Source of the DNA: Allium sativum
Lineage: Eukaryota > Streptophyta > Magnoliopsida > Asparagales > Amaryllidaceae
Direction: 5' to 3'
Length of the DNA stretch: 64,000 bases
NCBI GenBank assembly: GCA_030737875.1
Contig: CM060915.1
Span: 904,402,677-904,466,676, forward strand
Shown here: positions 33,004 to 45,329 of the stretch, piece by piece
Layout: each line of letters begins with the position of its first letter
Position numbering within the stretch: the first letter of the stretch is position 1
The notes under the pieces: model-generated
Told to the model about the DNA's origin: nothing
The model's input: only the letters and a program-made list of their open reading frames with translations
The model's database searches: none
Translations under genes and position numbers: made by a program

Positions 33004-33286
33004 TTCACAGGATCCTGATTTACAGCTGGAACGATGCTCGGAAAGCTCTGTATCCGTGTATTACTTTCAGTTGTGTTTTGTATCGTTTTTCCGCTGCTAT
33101 GAAATTTATTGTAATCTCTGATATTTATCGAATGTATTTTTATTCATTTATACTCTGTATATTCTTGTATCTGATGGAATTGTTGTAATAAACAATGAAA
33201 TGTTCTTCTGTTTGCGTTCAGATGTGTGTTGTTCTCAAGGCAATCCGCGCTTTCCTTACCGGGGAGGTTCGGGTCGCTACATAAAT

Positions 33287-34406
33287 ATTCATTTTTTTTC
33301 TAAAGCAAATCTAGTGATTAATATTGGTAAATCATGTGAGTGTAGTTAAAACTTATTGCAGTTTACATAGCAACTCGTTTGATGAATAATAATATATATT
33401 AATAACATCATCCTTGTAAAAGATCACTTAAGTTAACATTTGTTAACATCCCGTTAAGACAATGCCCAAACTTACTAGAAAAATAAGATCATATAACTAT
33501 TTTCTAACTACTCATTATACATGTACAAGACCTAACTATTCCTTCCACTCTTCAGACAAATAAATTGTCATACCTCTACCAACTAATGCAACTTATATCT
33601 ATTTTATCAGTCAAAAACTATGCTGGAAAATCGTGGAATTAACTACCATTACTGAAGTTAGCTGATGGATAATAAAATTTGATGGATAACTGATAAAAAA
33701 AATTGAATTTTTAAACTTCTCAACCAAATTTAAGCATAAGCTTATATACTATTAGATTAGAATTATAAGAAGTTTCATCAATATTCCTGTAAAAACTCAA
33801 ACTAATCATTCTTTTCACATATTAATAAGCTCAAATAGATATTTATTTATAAAATCAGAACTCAGTTTCAAAATAATCTAAATCGGTATTATTTTAAAAC
33901 TATCAAATATGTGAATTTACTTTTCCAATTAATTAAAAATTTAAACTATATTGAGGGTTAGACAAAATAATATCAGTCATTTCATTAGATAAAAATGTTT
34001 CTCATATTTCCATCCCTATCACTTATGATCTCGGCCAAGTAAACTTAAACCAGCCTCCCTTGAGATTAAAAATCATCCACTAATGTCTCTCAACAATCAT
34101 ACCACTAACTCTAGCAATTTACTTATTTTATTTGAAGTAACAATAAAAATTTAAACTCTTTACGAATAATTTCATGCTATGTTTTTGAAATTTGATTAAG
34201 ACATTAGATTTCATATATCATTTGAAGATATTGTTAGGATCTTTATTAGAAAAAGCAACATTCTTATTATCTTTTTTATGGTAGGATATATGTTGGAAAG
34301 AGAAAGAAATTAAGGTAGAAACGGGGAAATAGATGGAGTTTATGATGATGACTCATTCATAAATTTTTTGATTAAAGAATTAGGTAATTAGAGTGAAGAG
34401 TTAAAG
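33287..34406. other. AT-rich intergenic stretch, nothing recognised
   Basis: No open frame of note, no repeat signature and no clear transposon end. It is the sequence that separated the two giant solo LTRs before they inserted. Confidence 0.5.
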
Positions 34407-34812
34407 TGTAACGATCCAGAATTTTTAACCAATTTAAAATTGAAATTTTTATTACTCAATTTGAATTTAAATTGGAATTTAACATAAATATATGTGGTTA
34501 AGAATATTTAATAATTTTGATAAGTTAAATGATAGATTTATTTGAAGTTTAAATGAGAACGATTATTAATAAGTTTTGATTTATTGATACAATTTGTCGT
34601 TCGATCGGATTGGTCAAACTATAACATGAATTAGTAGCAATGGTACTAAGTGTTGTCCTTAGTTTTCATAGTATTTTAAAGGAAATACTACCAAAAGTTC
34701 ACTTTCCCTCCTTAAGACAAGTGTAAGGACACTTGTATTTTTGCATGCCTCCTTTCATGCATGTCTTCCACTTCCCCCCTGATGTGTCATCACCTTCTTA
34801 ACCCCTCATTCC

Positions 34813-34820
34813 TATATAAG
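34813..34820 (+). promoter_or_regulatory. TATA box of LTR H
   Basis: TATATAAG followed by GGAGG and a TC-rich leader; it lies close to the LTR start, leaving a U3 of only about 430 bp. Confidence 0.6.
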
Positions 34821-35461
34821 GAGGTATTTTCTCCACTTTTTTACCATTCCACTCCATTTTCTCCTTTACATCTTCTTCTTAAAGCTTATGGCCATGGTTT
34901 CCATGGCATAAGTCTTCTTATTTTCCACCACCACCTTGCCGAAGTTCATCGCCATCCTCCTCCTCCTCTTATAATATATATATATATAGAGATATTAGTA
35001 TATATTATATAATATATATTTTGGTGAAGAAGACAGTGCGCTAAAATATTGTCTGATGGTTCGCTCAATTAGGCTCGCCTGCCATGAAGATTGGATAGCT
35101 GTTCAGTGAGAACCCTTTAACCACAATTTACACATTTAATTTGTAGTTAGAATAATTTAAATATAGTGATGGATTATTAGTGGTTAATGATGGTTGATGT
35201 TTGTTGTGATGGATGATGGATGCGTAGTTTAGAACGCACACTATTAAGCATTAGTGCTATAACGCTTATGCACGGTTATGATTTATTTAATTATGTTGAT
35301 AATGGGTGCTTTGGATGTTTATAATAGTTGTTGATGTTGTTTCGCACACATTATGACACAACAATTATAGTTTCACATTAGTGATCGGCAAATCTCCTTC
35401 GTAATTAGAAACAATATTATTATTGAAATTGAAGGTTAATGGTTGGGAATGACACTATGTA

Positions 35462-35503
<42 letters not shown>

Positions 35504-37613
35504 GCCTCTTTCAAAATAAATAAATACCGGAACATTCTAGGATGACAGAGAGGATAGTGTCTAGGCTTGGGTTTGGTAATGTAGTTTCCTGCTCTCACTG
35601 GCTATCCCTAACTGATCCGACGGATGGAATAGTTAATTTGAAGTTATTTGAATTTAGAAATAAAATTAGATTTTTTAATATAATATTAAGTGAAAAATAA
35701 AAGTTGAATTTTAGATCCAAAATAATTTGGAAAGTAAATTTAAATGTATTTAAAAGGGTTATATAAGTATATAATGGTTTTCTAAGGTATTTTGAAGTAT
35801 CGTAGAATAATGGTTATTACAGTCAAAATAGAGTTTGTCGCACAGTGGCAGTTTGTGTGTTTTATATGCAGACTTTAAACGCTTATAACTTTTGCAATCT
35901 AAATCGGATTTCCGTGAAACAAAAAGTGTTTGATTTCCATTACCAATAGCTTTCATATAAGTGAAAACAGATTTTAATTTTGACTTATAATTTTCACGTT
36001 AAGTTCAAAACCATATTGGAAAAGATCGCCGTAACAGTAGTTGTCAACCATAACTATAAACAACTATTTTAAATGTTTTAAAAATATGATTTTTTTTGTA
36101 AAATCATTATAAATTATGAAAAGGTGTTTTGAATTGTAAAGTTTAAGTTTTGGCTAAGATAAACGATATTTTGATCAAAATAGTTAAGATAACAGTTTTG
36201 TAATGCCTTTATAACATTTTTGAAATGCTATTGTAACGCTTTCTTCGGAAACAATCTATTTTGATGTTTTTAACCCGCAAACAATTTTCCGAACTATAAG
36301 TAATTATTTGTGGAATGTTTTCCAGGGTTTAAAAGTATTGGAAATATTTTATATGGAATTTAAATTGATTTAATTGATATTAAAACAAGGTTTTAAATTT
36401 TAAATAATTGGATAAGGTTGGAGATAAATCTTCGGATGTTTGATATTAATTCGGTAGATAGTGACTCTTGCTACTTGAGGAATTTAAAAGGCAGTTCACC
36501 GTTATTCCACTCATGGTGTGAATTGGATACAAAGATTAATATTGAGGATAAGTTGATGATATTTCTATCCAGATCTAATGTCAAAGAGTTGGATAAATCT
36601 TTTAATTAAGATTCGGGTTTCCCAATTTGATTGAGATAAGTTGGATAAAAATAATCTTCGGATATTTGATATGAAATTCTGTGATGTAAACATATACTAT
36701 TTAAGGAATATGGAAGAGATTATTATTATATCGTTATTCCACTTATTGTATTCCTTGATTATGAGAATTGATATCGAATATAAGTAGATACAATTTTTGT
36801 GTAACTTATGTTCAATATCGATTAATTTTGGTTTTGTCGTGCTTCGAATCTTCAATAATATCATTCTTGAAACCCAATGAGATTGAGCTGTGGAAATTCA
36901 TATTGTAATTCAGGATTTAATTAAACTTTGGTTTGAGAAAATTAAAAGTATGAAATTGGGATGCAAGTATAATCTTTTAGTTAAGATTAAAGAATTGAAT
37001 GTGGGAAAATCGATTTAATTGGAAACTATGGTTGAAATATGGATTAAGGATTTTCAAAGGAAAATGGATTTTGATAACGAGTTATCAAACGGAAAATTAA
37101 TTAAGGCTTTGAGACTAAATTATCTTTGATTTAAGGGATGTGTTTTAAAAGAGAAAAGTTAAAATATGGATTTTGTAATAATTTGGGATGGGTTTAAAGA
37201 ATTTCAATTTAACAAAATCCAAGATGGAAGGAGATCTGGTCAAAAGCCTGTGTGGTCAATTTTTTTTTAAATTGCGCTAATTAATTGGAAAGACCGGGAT
37301 CGGATGTATGTCCGAAAACCATTCCAAGTAATAATTCAACGTTGTGGAGAAATTGAAGACATTGAAGACGGTATTGAAGACCGGGACCCTTTATATCGTA
37401 AGGACGACTTGCTGGATGTCTCAAATGGGTAGTTCCCATTTGCAGGTGGATTTTATATCAGCTAAGTGGCAAGAAGCCCAAACGTATGTGAAGGAATTCC
37501 AGATTCGTGGTTTCGTTCAGACCTAGAACGGACTTATATGGATTGTGTGTCTGACATTGTAATTGACTGCGTAGCACCGATCTTTGTTAAATATATATAT
37601 TTGCTTAGTGGCG

Positions 37614-37664
37614 GAGAATTTATTCTCTTTCTTAACACCCTTTTCTAAGACGTATGAGCTTAGA
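37614..37664 (+). other. Conserved hairpin pair of LTR H
   Basis: GAGAATTTATTCTC (37614-37627) as in LTR G, then TCTAAG (37644-37649) and CTTAGA (37659-37664) around ACGTATGAG. Against LTR G both arms changed (CTGAG/CTCAG to CTAAG/CTTAG) while pairing was kept. Confidence 0.6.
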
Positions 37665-38383
37665 GGTTATATAATGATGGAAATCAGTGATGTGTTGTGA
37701 ATGGATAATGTATCATACTTAAGTTATGTGAAGAGCTATGGATGATCAAAGCATGGCTTATTTGAGCGTAGCTTTGTGTATATCATGAACTCGGCAAGCC
37801 TCACACCCCAGTAAATGGCCAAAACAGGAAGAAATGCGGAAAGGTTATGGTGTTGTCTCCTTCTAGATAAAAGGTGTACTATGGTATGGAGCCCAGATAT
37901 TTAGCTATATGGTAAAAGAATCTACTTTTGTGGTTGTTGGCGCGCGATCGAAAAGGTCAGTAATGACCGGGAGATGACATACTCAGGCATACTCTAAGTT
38001 ACTTAGTTACAGAAGTAACCTGACCTTGTGTTGGCATGAAGAGCACGAGTTGATCCTCGGACATCCCTCTAGAGGTTTTCAAAATTCGGAAGGAAGTTTC
38101 TTTGTCTGGTCATTGTTGGAAACCCAATTTCCACTAAGAGCCTGTACGATTTTGATTGTATACCATACGTCAGTATAGCATATGGTACTTATGCTGGCTA
38201 AGATTGATACATTTACTTTCAAAAGGATTTTTCACAATATATTATAGTATTGACAGAGGATTTTATGTATCAAAGGCAATTTTGACTACATAAGGAGAAA
38301 CGTCGCCCATGTGTGCATTTGCATTGTGTGTGTGCTGCGAGACCTTATGTTAGTTTCATTTTTCAAAAAGTCATTGCGAATTT

Positions 38384-38594
38384 CTATGCATTAGTATTCA
38401 CATGGAGTAAACCCGTTCCGCATTAGCGGCGTGGTCCGATGAATTACCTAACTTTAAAATAAACCCTAAAAACAACTGTTTTGAGTTCTCACACCAGTCC
38501 CCATGACTAACCTGAAGTTTATTATTCCCACACCTAAACTCTAGGTGCCCATAATTTTTGCACAGGCAGCCTAATAGTTTGGTTCGCAGATTTA
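38384..38594 (+). other. Conserved 3' block of LTR H
   Basis: Same motif order as LTR G. The first hairpin is CCGC (38418-38421)/GCGG (38426-38429), a compensating change from CCGT/ACGG in LTR G. AGTTTA/TAAACT pairing is kept. Confidence 0.6.
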
Positions 38595-39016
38595 ATCTTG
38601 GAGTTGGTTAGAGCGATGCTGGTCTAGTTGGAGCTATTATATCTTGGAGCATGCATATTCTTCCGTTGGTTTAGTATCATTTCCGCTGTATAATCGATGT
38701 ACTATGATGTTTCTCCTGTAACTCTGATGTAATATTATTATGATGATAATGGAAAAGTTCCTTTTATTTTGTGCAAATGTGTAAGTACCCCAAATAATTA
38801 GTCTTTATGAACGGTTTAAGTTGGTTGAATTACCGGAAAAAACCGGGAAAAAAGCCGGGTCGTTACATAAAGTAACATATAAAGAGATGGTAGTCGTAGG
38901 TTATAAAGACAAAACAAACATAGATTATAAAATTAATATGTTACTCAAGATAATTGAGAAACAATATATTTATAATGTTATGTGTTAAGATTAAAACTCA
39001 AAGAGTATTTTGTTAT

Positions 39017-39640
39017 CACCATAAGGAAAATACCATATTGCAACTAGTTATTTTCAACAGGCGCCATATGACAGTTGCAACAAATGATTTTTAGCAATAG
39101 ACCTTCTGCAACAACTGCTATAAATGAGATTTAACAACAGGCATTTTCAGCCAGTTGCAAAAACATATCTTCAGCAACTGCCCTTCTCCACCTATTGCAA
39201 AAAACATATATTTAGCAACTGCTCTTTTCTACCAGTTGCGAAAAACATATCTTTTACAACTGTTCTTCTCTACAAGTTGCGAAAAATATGCAATTAAAAT
39301 TAATGTCTAATAATTAATATGTACTTAATTTAATACATTAAAAATAAATATTTGTCATATTTAATAATTAGTTTACTAATTAATGAACAACTTATAATTT
39401 GTAATCAAAAATTATTAATAAAAAATTATATATAAACAAAGCATAATTAGTAATAACTTATAATCACTAATTATAATCTATGAATATAATTATTAAAAAA
39501 TAATATTATATACTGGTGGCATTTGGCAGTTGCAATAAACGAATTTTTAATGACCGCTCTTTAGTACTAGTTGAAATACACATATTTTTAATAGCTATAT
39601 TTTCGTGAAAGTCGCAATAAGCAAAATTTTAACTTAATAA
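39017..39640 (+). repeat. CACTA-like subterminal repeats
   Basis: CACCATAAGGAAAATACC at 39017 resembles a decayed CACTACAAGAAAATACC end. It is followed by about five copies of a 55-60-bp unit with GCAACTG and CAGTTGC in opposite orientation (39050-39290) and more decayed copies to 39640. The opposite end was not found. Confidence 0.45.
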
Positions 39641-39849
39641 TTATAATTGATGAATATATTCGATTTTTGGTATTTAAAATAATAATTATTGTTAAATAGT
39701 TTATAATTAATGCTAGTTCAATGTTTAATAACTAATATTTATTATTCAATATTAATTAGATTTATTTGATAACTTCTCTTACATGACCTTTGCAAATATT
39801 ATTTTATCACAAACTTAATTTTTGATTGATTAGAAAATGTCCAGGGTAC

Positions 39850-40077
39850 AAAATTTTAGGACCGCTTTGCATCGGTAATGCAAATAATAAGGCGGGCTAC
39901 ATAACTGAGAAATGCAGGCATTGGAAAATTACAGCACCGTAAACCAATATTTCGTGCCCGCCTCACCTCGTTTTCCCATTCACCTGTCTTTGCCAATTCT
40001 TCGTTCTAAATCTATCTAAGCCCTCAATTCTCTTACTCAGCTAAAATAATCCATAATAATATTAGAAAAACATATCA
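39850..40077 (+). promoter_or_regulatory. Probable promoter and 5' leader of the host gene
   Basis: Non-repetitive, GC-richer sequence between the CACTA-like repeats and the first proposed ATG at 40078, with a pyrimidine-rich stretch (39958-40040). There is no certain TATA box. It is called a promoter by position only. Confidence 0.35.
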
Positions 40078-41626
40078 ATGCAAAACAAAGCTTATGCTAA
40101 GATGCTCATAGCTGGTTAATATTAGGAAGCTTGGACCCTTTAGACTGAGTTCGGCAATCGCGGTCGCTTCTTTTTCACTTCCTGCTACTATTTAGGATTT
40201 CGTCGCCCAATCTCTACCACTGCCTATTCTCCTTCCTTTTCCCTCCCAAAATGCAAGCAAGTTCTTCAATTTCGGAAGACAAGTTTTATGACACCCCACG
40301 TCCATTAATGTCACTCACAAAAGGGAATGCATTAAGTTTCGTGAAGCGTTACAGGTAAACAGACACAGAATTTTACAAAACAGACATAAATAAGATAGCA
40401 GCGAAAATTTAAATTTTATTTCAAGCACAGATCATACAACGTGGTTCAAGATACCATGAGTCTCAAAAACCATTACAACAACATAACTTCTGTCTTTTAA
40501 CATCAGAGTATATAAATACTTAAAAGAAAACATAATTCCCCGAATAAAAGAGACAAAGCCATAATGGAGATAAAAACTTGAGCCATACTTCGAAAGCAGA
40601 TCTAGCAAGATGATATTTGAGTCCTGACTAAGCTGAGTGTTTCCTCCCTGAGAAACTGAGGGGAGGGGGGAACAAAAGAAACAAGAGGGTCATACATAAA
40701 GTCTAGCGAGTCTAGTGACTTTTAGCAAGTAAATAAATAAAAGTAGCATGACAGGCATATAAAGTGGATAAGAGAGATCACTACATAAATGGCAGGTGTG
40801 ACAAGGTAGACAGGATAAAGTGTATATGCTTCTAATGGTTACTTTGCACTATTACTAGTATAACCAGAATGGGATGATCCCTTCCAATATAAGGTGGTAG
40901 ACTTAGGGCATATGTCCAAATGTACCCTAACCACTACCCTAATCGATCATCTCCCTACTCCGTAGATACTCTGCGCTAGCCCCACAGTAGGATGTATCAT
41001 GTCCTAAAGTGGAAACCCCTCACTGATATGCACAGCCCCATATCTACTGGTGTCACGATCGTCTTATCCCCCTCTGTCCAACTCATGCACGCACATGGCC
41101 CGGTCGGTTTGCACCGCCTACACCGTCCTCCACGTTTGGATCTCTTATAATCAGTAAGTAACTGTGTCCCCTCTTCGCCTAGTACGGAGTACTTATTTGA
41201 TACCTACTCCGGGTTACTGACTGAAATGGGTCCCACACAATATGATACCAGCTCTTCCCTTTGTCTCGTATCCCCCACTAGGTTTTCACGGACTATGTAT
41301 ACCACTAGGTATCTTTAATTACATAGCCTTATACTAGTTATGCTTACCCTAAAAGGTGTCTTTAATTACATAACTTTATTATTTCCTCCGGTTATGTATA
41401 CACTAGGTGTCTTTAATTACATAACCTTATCAGGTTAAATTTGTGGGCCAATATGTAAATATTACCCACCCCCTCCAAAATTGCTTAAACCATCCACTAT
41501 CCAACAAATTTTACTTAACCCTAACTTCAGTTCATAATCATACAATCCCTATGGATTAGATTTGGTTAAGTAGTCCAATTGATTACCATGTCCATTTATG
41601 GTTTATAATGGGCTAGACCTCCCACA

Positions 41627-41818
41627 TTAGGCCTATAACTTGTGGATGCTGGATATGCCAGTCGGGTTCGGGCAGTCTTATTACACAGCTGGGCCTAACC
41701 TCGTGTCTTAGCCCGATTCGTATTTGCGCACTTAGACCTCTCACATTAGGTTCAACATTAGTGGCTGTTGGATATGCTGGTCGGGTCCGGGCAGACTTCC
41801 ACCACTAATGCAACCTAA
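41627..41818 (-). other. Two stem-loop modules in element D left LTR (41627-41698, 41746-41818)
   Basis: Module 1 arms are TTAGGCC (41627-41633) and GGCCTAA (41692-41698). Module 2 arms are TTAGGTT (41746-41752) and AACCTAA (41812-41818), with an inner 9-bp stem CATTAGTGG (41756-41764)/CCACTAATG (41802-41810), all perfect. This is the clearest stem of the family. Confidence 0.8.
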
Positions 41819-42940
41819 CCTCGTGTCATAAGTGCAATTACATTTCCTAATTGTAATTACTAGACATTCCATTTTTATTCAATTCTTACCTATGTCTTAA
41901 TAAGTGATTATGTCCCCACTTTTCCCCTTTTTGAATTATATGTCCAACTCATGTTTATATTCAAATTATGTCAATATTAACCTTTTTTCCTCCCCGTTCC
42001 CTAACTAGCGTGTTTACACAATTTACGACATGTATATGCTAAATAATAGCCTAATCATAAATAATAAAAAAGGGTGGTAATGGAAATATGACAAAGGTGA
42101 ATGTTCTAACATAACTAGCATAAACATTTACTAACATGGTGAACATATAAACATAGATCTAATGAACTTGTGGCAGTTAACTAGTTGTAACATAGCAAAG
42201 GTGATAAGACAAACATGACAAGGTCTAAATTTACTTTAGATGTCCAACAAGTTCAGTTCTAATATGAGAAGCACAAGTGGATCCAAATAATAAACTAGAT
42301 CCGATTAATAATAATTTAGGTGTCCACATAATACAGATCTAATAAGTAAAAGTAGATCTAACAAAATAGGGATTAAGATCTACATCACAGAATGTACACA
42401 TAATTCCGATCTAATAGTTTATAAGTAAATATACACAATTAAGGTTTAAGGTTCACATCATGGCATGTGATCGGAGTTATAACGGATCTAACAAGATCGA
42501 GACTTAGATCAATAGTTAAAATACATCTAGCACAAATCATAGAATGCCACAAGGGTTACAACAGATCCAACAAGATAGAGATTTAGATCCAAATACTAAC
42601 CAATTCAGAATGTCATATGTTCATGATTTACAATGGATCTGATTTAACTTAGGTATATTAACAAATCCAAGTCATCGTCGTGTCATATTTACTTTTAAAT
42701 ATTCAAATCTAAAAGTAACTAGAAACTCACATTGTTAGGATTAGAAAAATATAAGAAGAATGGATCTCGAATCTCTAGATTTTTATTTGCAAACTGATAG
42801 TTGAAGAAAATAACGGGTTCAATTCAGACAACGGCATAGTTTGGCCACCATGAATTCTCAATGAAGAAAATATGAGAAATGTCCACGTATATATAGCTGC
42901 AAAACCCTTTGAAACCGACTGCCACCTCATCCCTAGGGGT

Positions 42941-43029
42941 GTAGACACCCCTATGGGTGGGTCGACCATAGGTCAACACCCCTTAAGGGGGGTCGACCCC
43001 GGTGTCGACACCCCTATAGGGGGGTCGAC
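42941..43029 (-). promoter_or_regulatory. GTCGAC palindrome array of element D left LTR
   Basis: Sites at 42941 (GTAGAC), 42961, 42972 (GTCAAC), 42992, 43004 and 43024; spacings 20, 11, 20, 12, 20. Several extend to longer palindromes, for example GGGGGTCGACCCCC around 43024. Confidence 0.6.
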
Positions 43030-43311
43030 CCCCTAGAGCGGGAAATCTATCACCACTTTTCATTTTCTGAATTTGAACTGTTCTGGATAAAATTCTGACT
43101 CATATATATATATATTCTTTCTGCGTGTATACAAACTTAAAACTCTCATAACTTCTTCGTACGGTGTCCGTTTTTCGTAAACCGAATATCTATCTTGACC
43201 AGAATTTTGATACGGACGTAATGGTGTAGTTTATTTTCCTTAAGTCTGCATATTAGATTAATTATTATTTAATTTATCCTCTTTATGTTAATAAAATTAC
43301 GGGGTGTTACA

Positions 43312-43320
43312 CTCCCCCTT
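43312..43320 (-). promoter_or_regulatory. Polypurine tract of element D
   Basis: The minus strand reads AAGGGGGAG immediately before the 3' LTR. Confidence 0.85.
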
Positions 43321-43832
43321 ACTTAAAGGATTTCATCCCCGAAATCTCAAAGTTGAGAAGAATGCATATCCTACCATCCATCACCCATCTATCCATCCAT
43401 CAATCACTGGCATCCATTGTCCTTAAAGAATTCTAATGCTTATATGAATATATGCAAAGTTGTGTGTATATGTCCCAATTCTGAAGCGAAAATCAGGCGG
43501 TCTACTGATTCAATTGACCTCCTTAATGCAATGTATGTTGGTGCCATGAATCCAATATTTATGCAAATAAACCTATTATAGCATGTAAGATTTATATGTG
43601 TGCACACTCATTCGTCCAAATGCAACATATATATGGTAATACATCCATTTCCATCCGTAAAAGAAAAAGAAAATGCACACACATCCATATGAGTATGAGA
43701 GTGATTGAGTCGATCGATCGCCTAATGTGTGTATATGCGTCCACAGGCAACCACTGGCAAACACTTGCATTCACTTGCATCCATCAATCATACCATGTCT
43801 CAAACACATGTTTACATCCATAGGATTCCTTT

Positions 43833-44345
43833 CTAAAGGGCGAAAAATGCTATCGATAAGATATACTCAAGTGATAGGAACAAGTACTGATAAAACATTG
43901 AAAAAGGAGTTAAGAACATACCCTTGAAAAGGAAAGGGTACGAAGCACGAATCTTGTCCTCCATCTCCCAAGTCGCATCCTCTGGGTTATCTCCCCATCG
44001 AACCTTTAGCAACTTTATTTCTTTATTGCATAGCTTCTTAACTTCTGATCCAAGAATACGGGAAGGAACTCGCCTGACTGTCGCCTCCCGTTCCGCTTCT
44101 ACTTCTTCCAACACACTCGACTCAACAATTACTATGGTGTCATGCAGGCACTTCCACAGATGAGAAACATGGGAAACATCATGAACACCGGATAGATTTT
44201 CTGGGAGCTTTACTCTATAGGCCATTTGGCCAATCCTCTTGGTTATGGGAAATGGTCCCACAAACCTAGGTGCCAACTTCCCTACCGATCCGAGGCGAGC
44301 CACATTCCTCAGAGGTGATACTTTGATAAAAACTAAGTCTCCCAC
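43833..44345 (-). pseudogene. pol: Integrase C-terminal domain and chromodomain of element D
   Basis: The frame opens MGDLVFIKVSPLRNV and continues LAPRFVGPFPITKRIG, the integrase C-terminal (GPY/F-type) region, then HDVSHVSHLWKC. Near its end KLLKVRWGDNPEDATWEME (about 43935-44010) is a chromodomain. The chromodomain directs insertion to marked chromatin and defines chromoviruses; its place after integrase and the upstream phrases fit the Tekay group. This 170-codon piece is intact but separated from the integrase core by stops. The last residues beyond KASYPFLF-like sequence may be read-through into the 3' untranslated part. Confidence 0.88.
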
Positions 44346-44399
44346 TTCAAATTCGATATTAGTCCTTCTCTTGTCTGCATAGAACTTCTGCTATCTTGA

Positions 44400-45329
44400 G
44401 CTGTCTTCATCCGTCGTCGAATAAGGTCAATCTTTTCGGATGTTTCTCTAACCATATCTAGTCCAAGTAATAATCTTTCTGTAGATTCCCACCAACAAAT
44501 TGGTGATCTACCGGGTCATCCGTACAATGCTTCAAAGGATTCCATGTCGATGTTTGACTGATAGCTATTGTTATAGGCAAACTCTACTAAAGGAAGATGC
44601 TCTTCCCAAGTCCCTCCAAAGTAAAGGATACACAGCCTCAAAAGATCTTCAAGAATCCTTTTCACCCTCTCCATCTGTCCATCGGTCTGAGGATGATAAG
44701 CAGTGCTCAAACACGACTGTGTACTTAATGCTTATTGCAAGCTCCTCCAAAATTCACTGGTAAAGATAGGGTCGCGATTGCTTACGATGATGGAAGGTAC
44801 TCCATGAAGACGAACTATCTCCCGAACATAAATTGCTGCCAACCATGATGCCGTCCTTTTACTCTTAACTGGAATAAAGTGAGCACTCTTAGTGAGTCTA
44901 TCTACCACAACCTAGATACTGGTGTTGCCTTTCTTCGATCTAGGCAAACCTCCACGAAATCCATAGAACACTCTCCCATTTCCACTAAGGAACCTCCAAA
45001 GGATGAAGTAGACCACCGGGCTTCTTTTGCTCAGCTTTAACTTGCTGGCAAACTAAGCATTGGGACAAATTCGGCTACATCTTTCTTCATCCCAGCCCAA
45101 AAGAAAACCCTCTTCATGTCTCTGTACATCTAATCACCGCCTGGATGAATGGTCATCTTAGAATGGTGGGCTTCTTCTAGGACTGCCTTTATCAAGCTTC
45201 CAGTTTGAGGAACAAAAGCCTTCCAACTCGTCGCAACCACCCCTTTTCATCTATGGCATATCTATTGATTTTCCTAGAAGTCTCCCCTCTTCTGAGCTTT
45301 CCCATGATGTCTAAAATTTGTGGGTGACC
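44400..45329 (-). pseudogene. pol: Integrase of element D, broken
   Basis: On the minus strand an HHCC zinc region is recognisable near 45070-45190 (EEAHHSKMTIHPGGD and KRVFFWAGMKKDV). A decayed core follows (VKAEQKKPGGLLHPL and MDFVE near 44950-45050), then the core end STAYHPQTDGQMERV in an open piece at 44516-44710. Several stops and shifts interrupt it. Integrase would insert the cDNA; this copy cannot make the protein. Confidence 0.8.

Larger units (their letters stand above)
27024..33281 (+). mobile_element. Giant family-2 solo LTR G (6258 bp), TAAAT duplication
   Basis: Starts TGTAACAACCCGGAAATG and ends GGTTCGGGTCGCTACA. TAAAT flanks it at 27019-27023 and 33282-33286. No primer site, polypurine tract or gag lies inside, and start and end match the start of 19845 and the end of 17480-17969 respectively, so it is one LTR and not a whole element. 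It contains a GC-rich segment (27960-28350), several tandem repeats, an (AT)n run (about 30267-30323), conserved hairpins and a conserved block near the 3' end. Its length is extreme for a plant LTR. Confidence 0.9.
34407..38867 (+). mobile_element. Giant family-2 solo LTR H (4461 bp), TAAAG duplication
   Basis: Starts TGTAACGATCCAG and ends GCCGGGTCGTTACA, flanked by TAAAG at 34402-34406 and 38868-38872. TATATAAG at 34813-34820, about 400 bp in, is followed by a pyrimidine-rich leader. Blocks at 37360-37800 and 38384-38594 align with 31740-32220 and 32803-33003 of LTR G, while the sequence between is largely diverged. An (AT)n run lies at about 35467-35500. Short open frames are not supported as genes. 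Confidence 0.9.
40287..43311 (-). repeat. Element D left (3') LTR
   Basis: 3025 bp. TATATATA at 42889-42896 (minus) is the TATA box. GTCGAC-type sites lie at 42941 (changed), 42961, 42972 (changed), 42992, 43004 and 43024. An AATAAA lies near 40418 on the minus strand, close to the LTR 3' end. Confidence 0.93.

Noticed and set aside
27024..33281. Complete retrotransposon instead of a solo LTR
   Set aside because: There is no primer site, polypurine tract or internal LTR boundary, and both ends match single LTR ends of related elements.
43576..43770. Short frames on both strands near 43600-43900
   Set aside because: They lie in the 3' untranslated part of element D, overlap on opposite strands and have no counterpart in element C.
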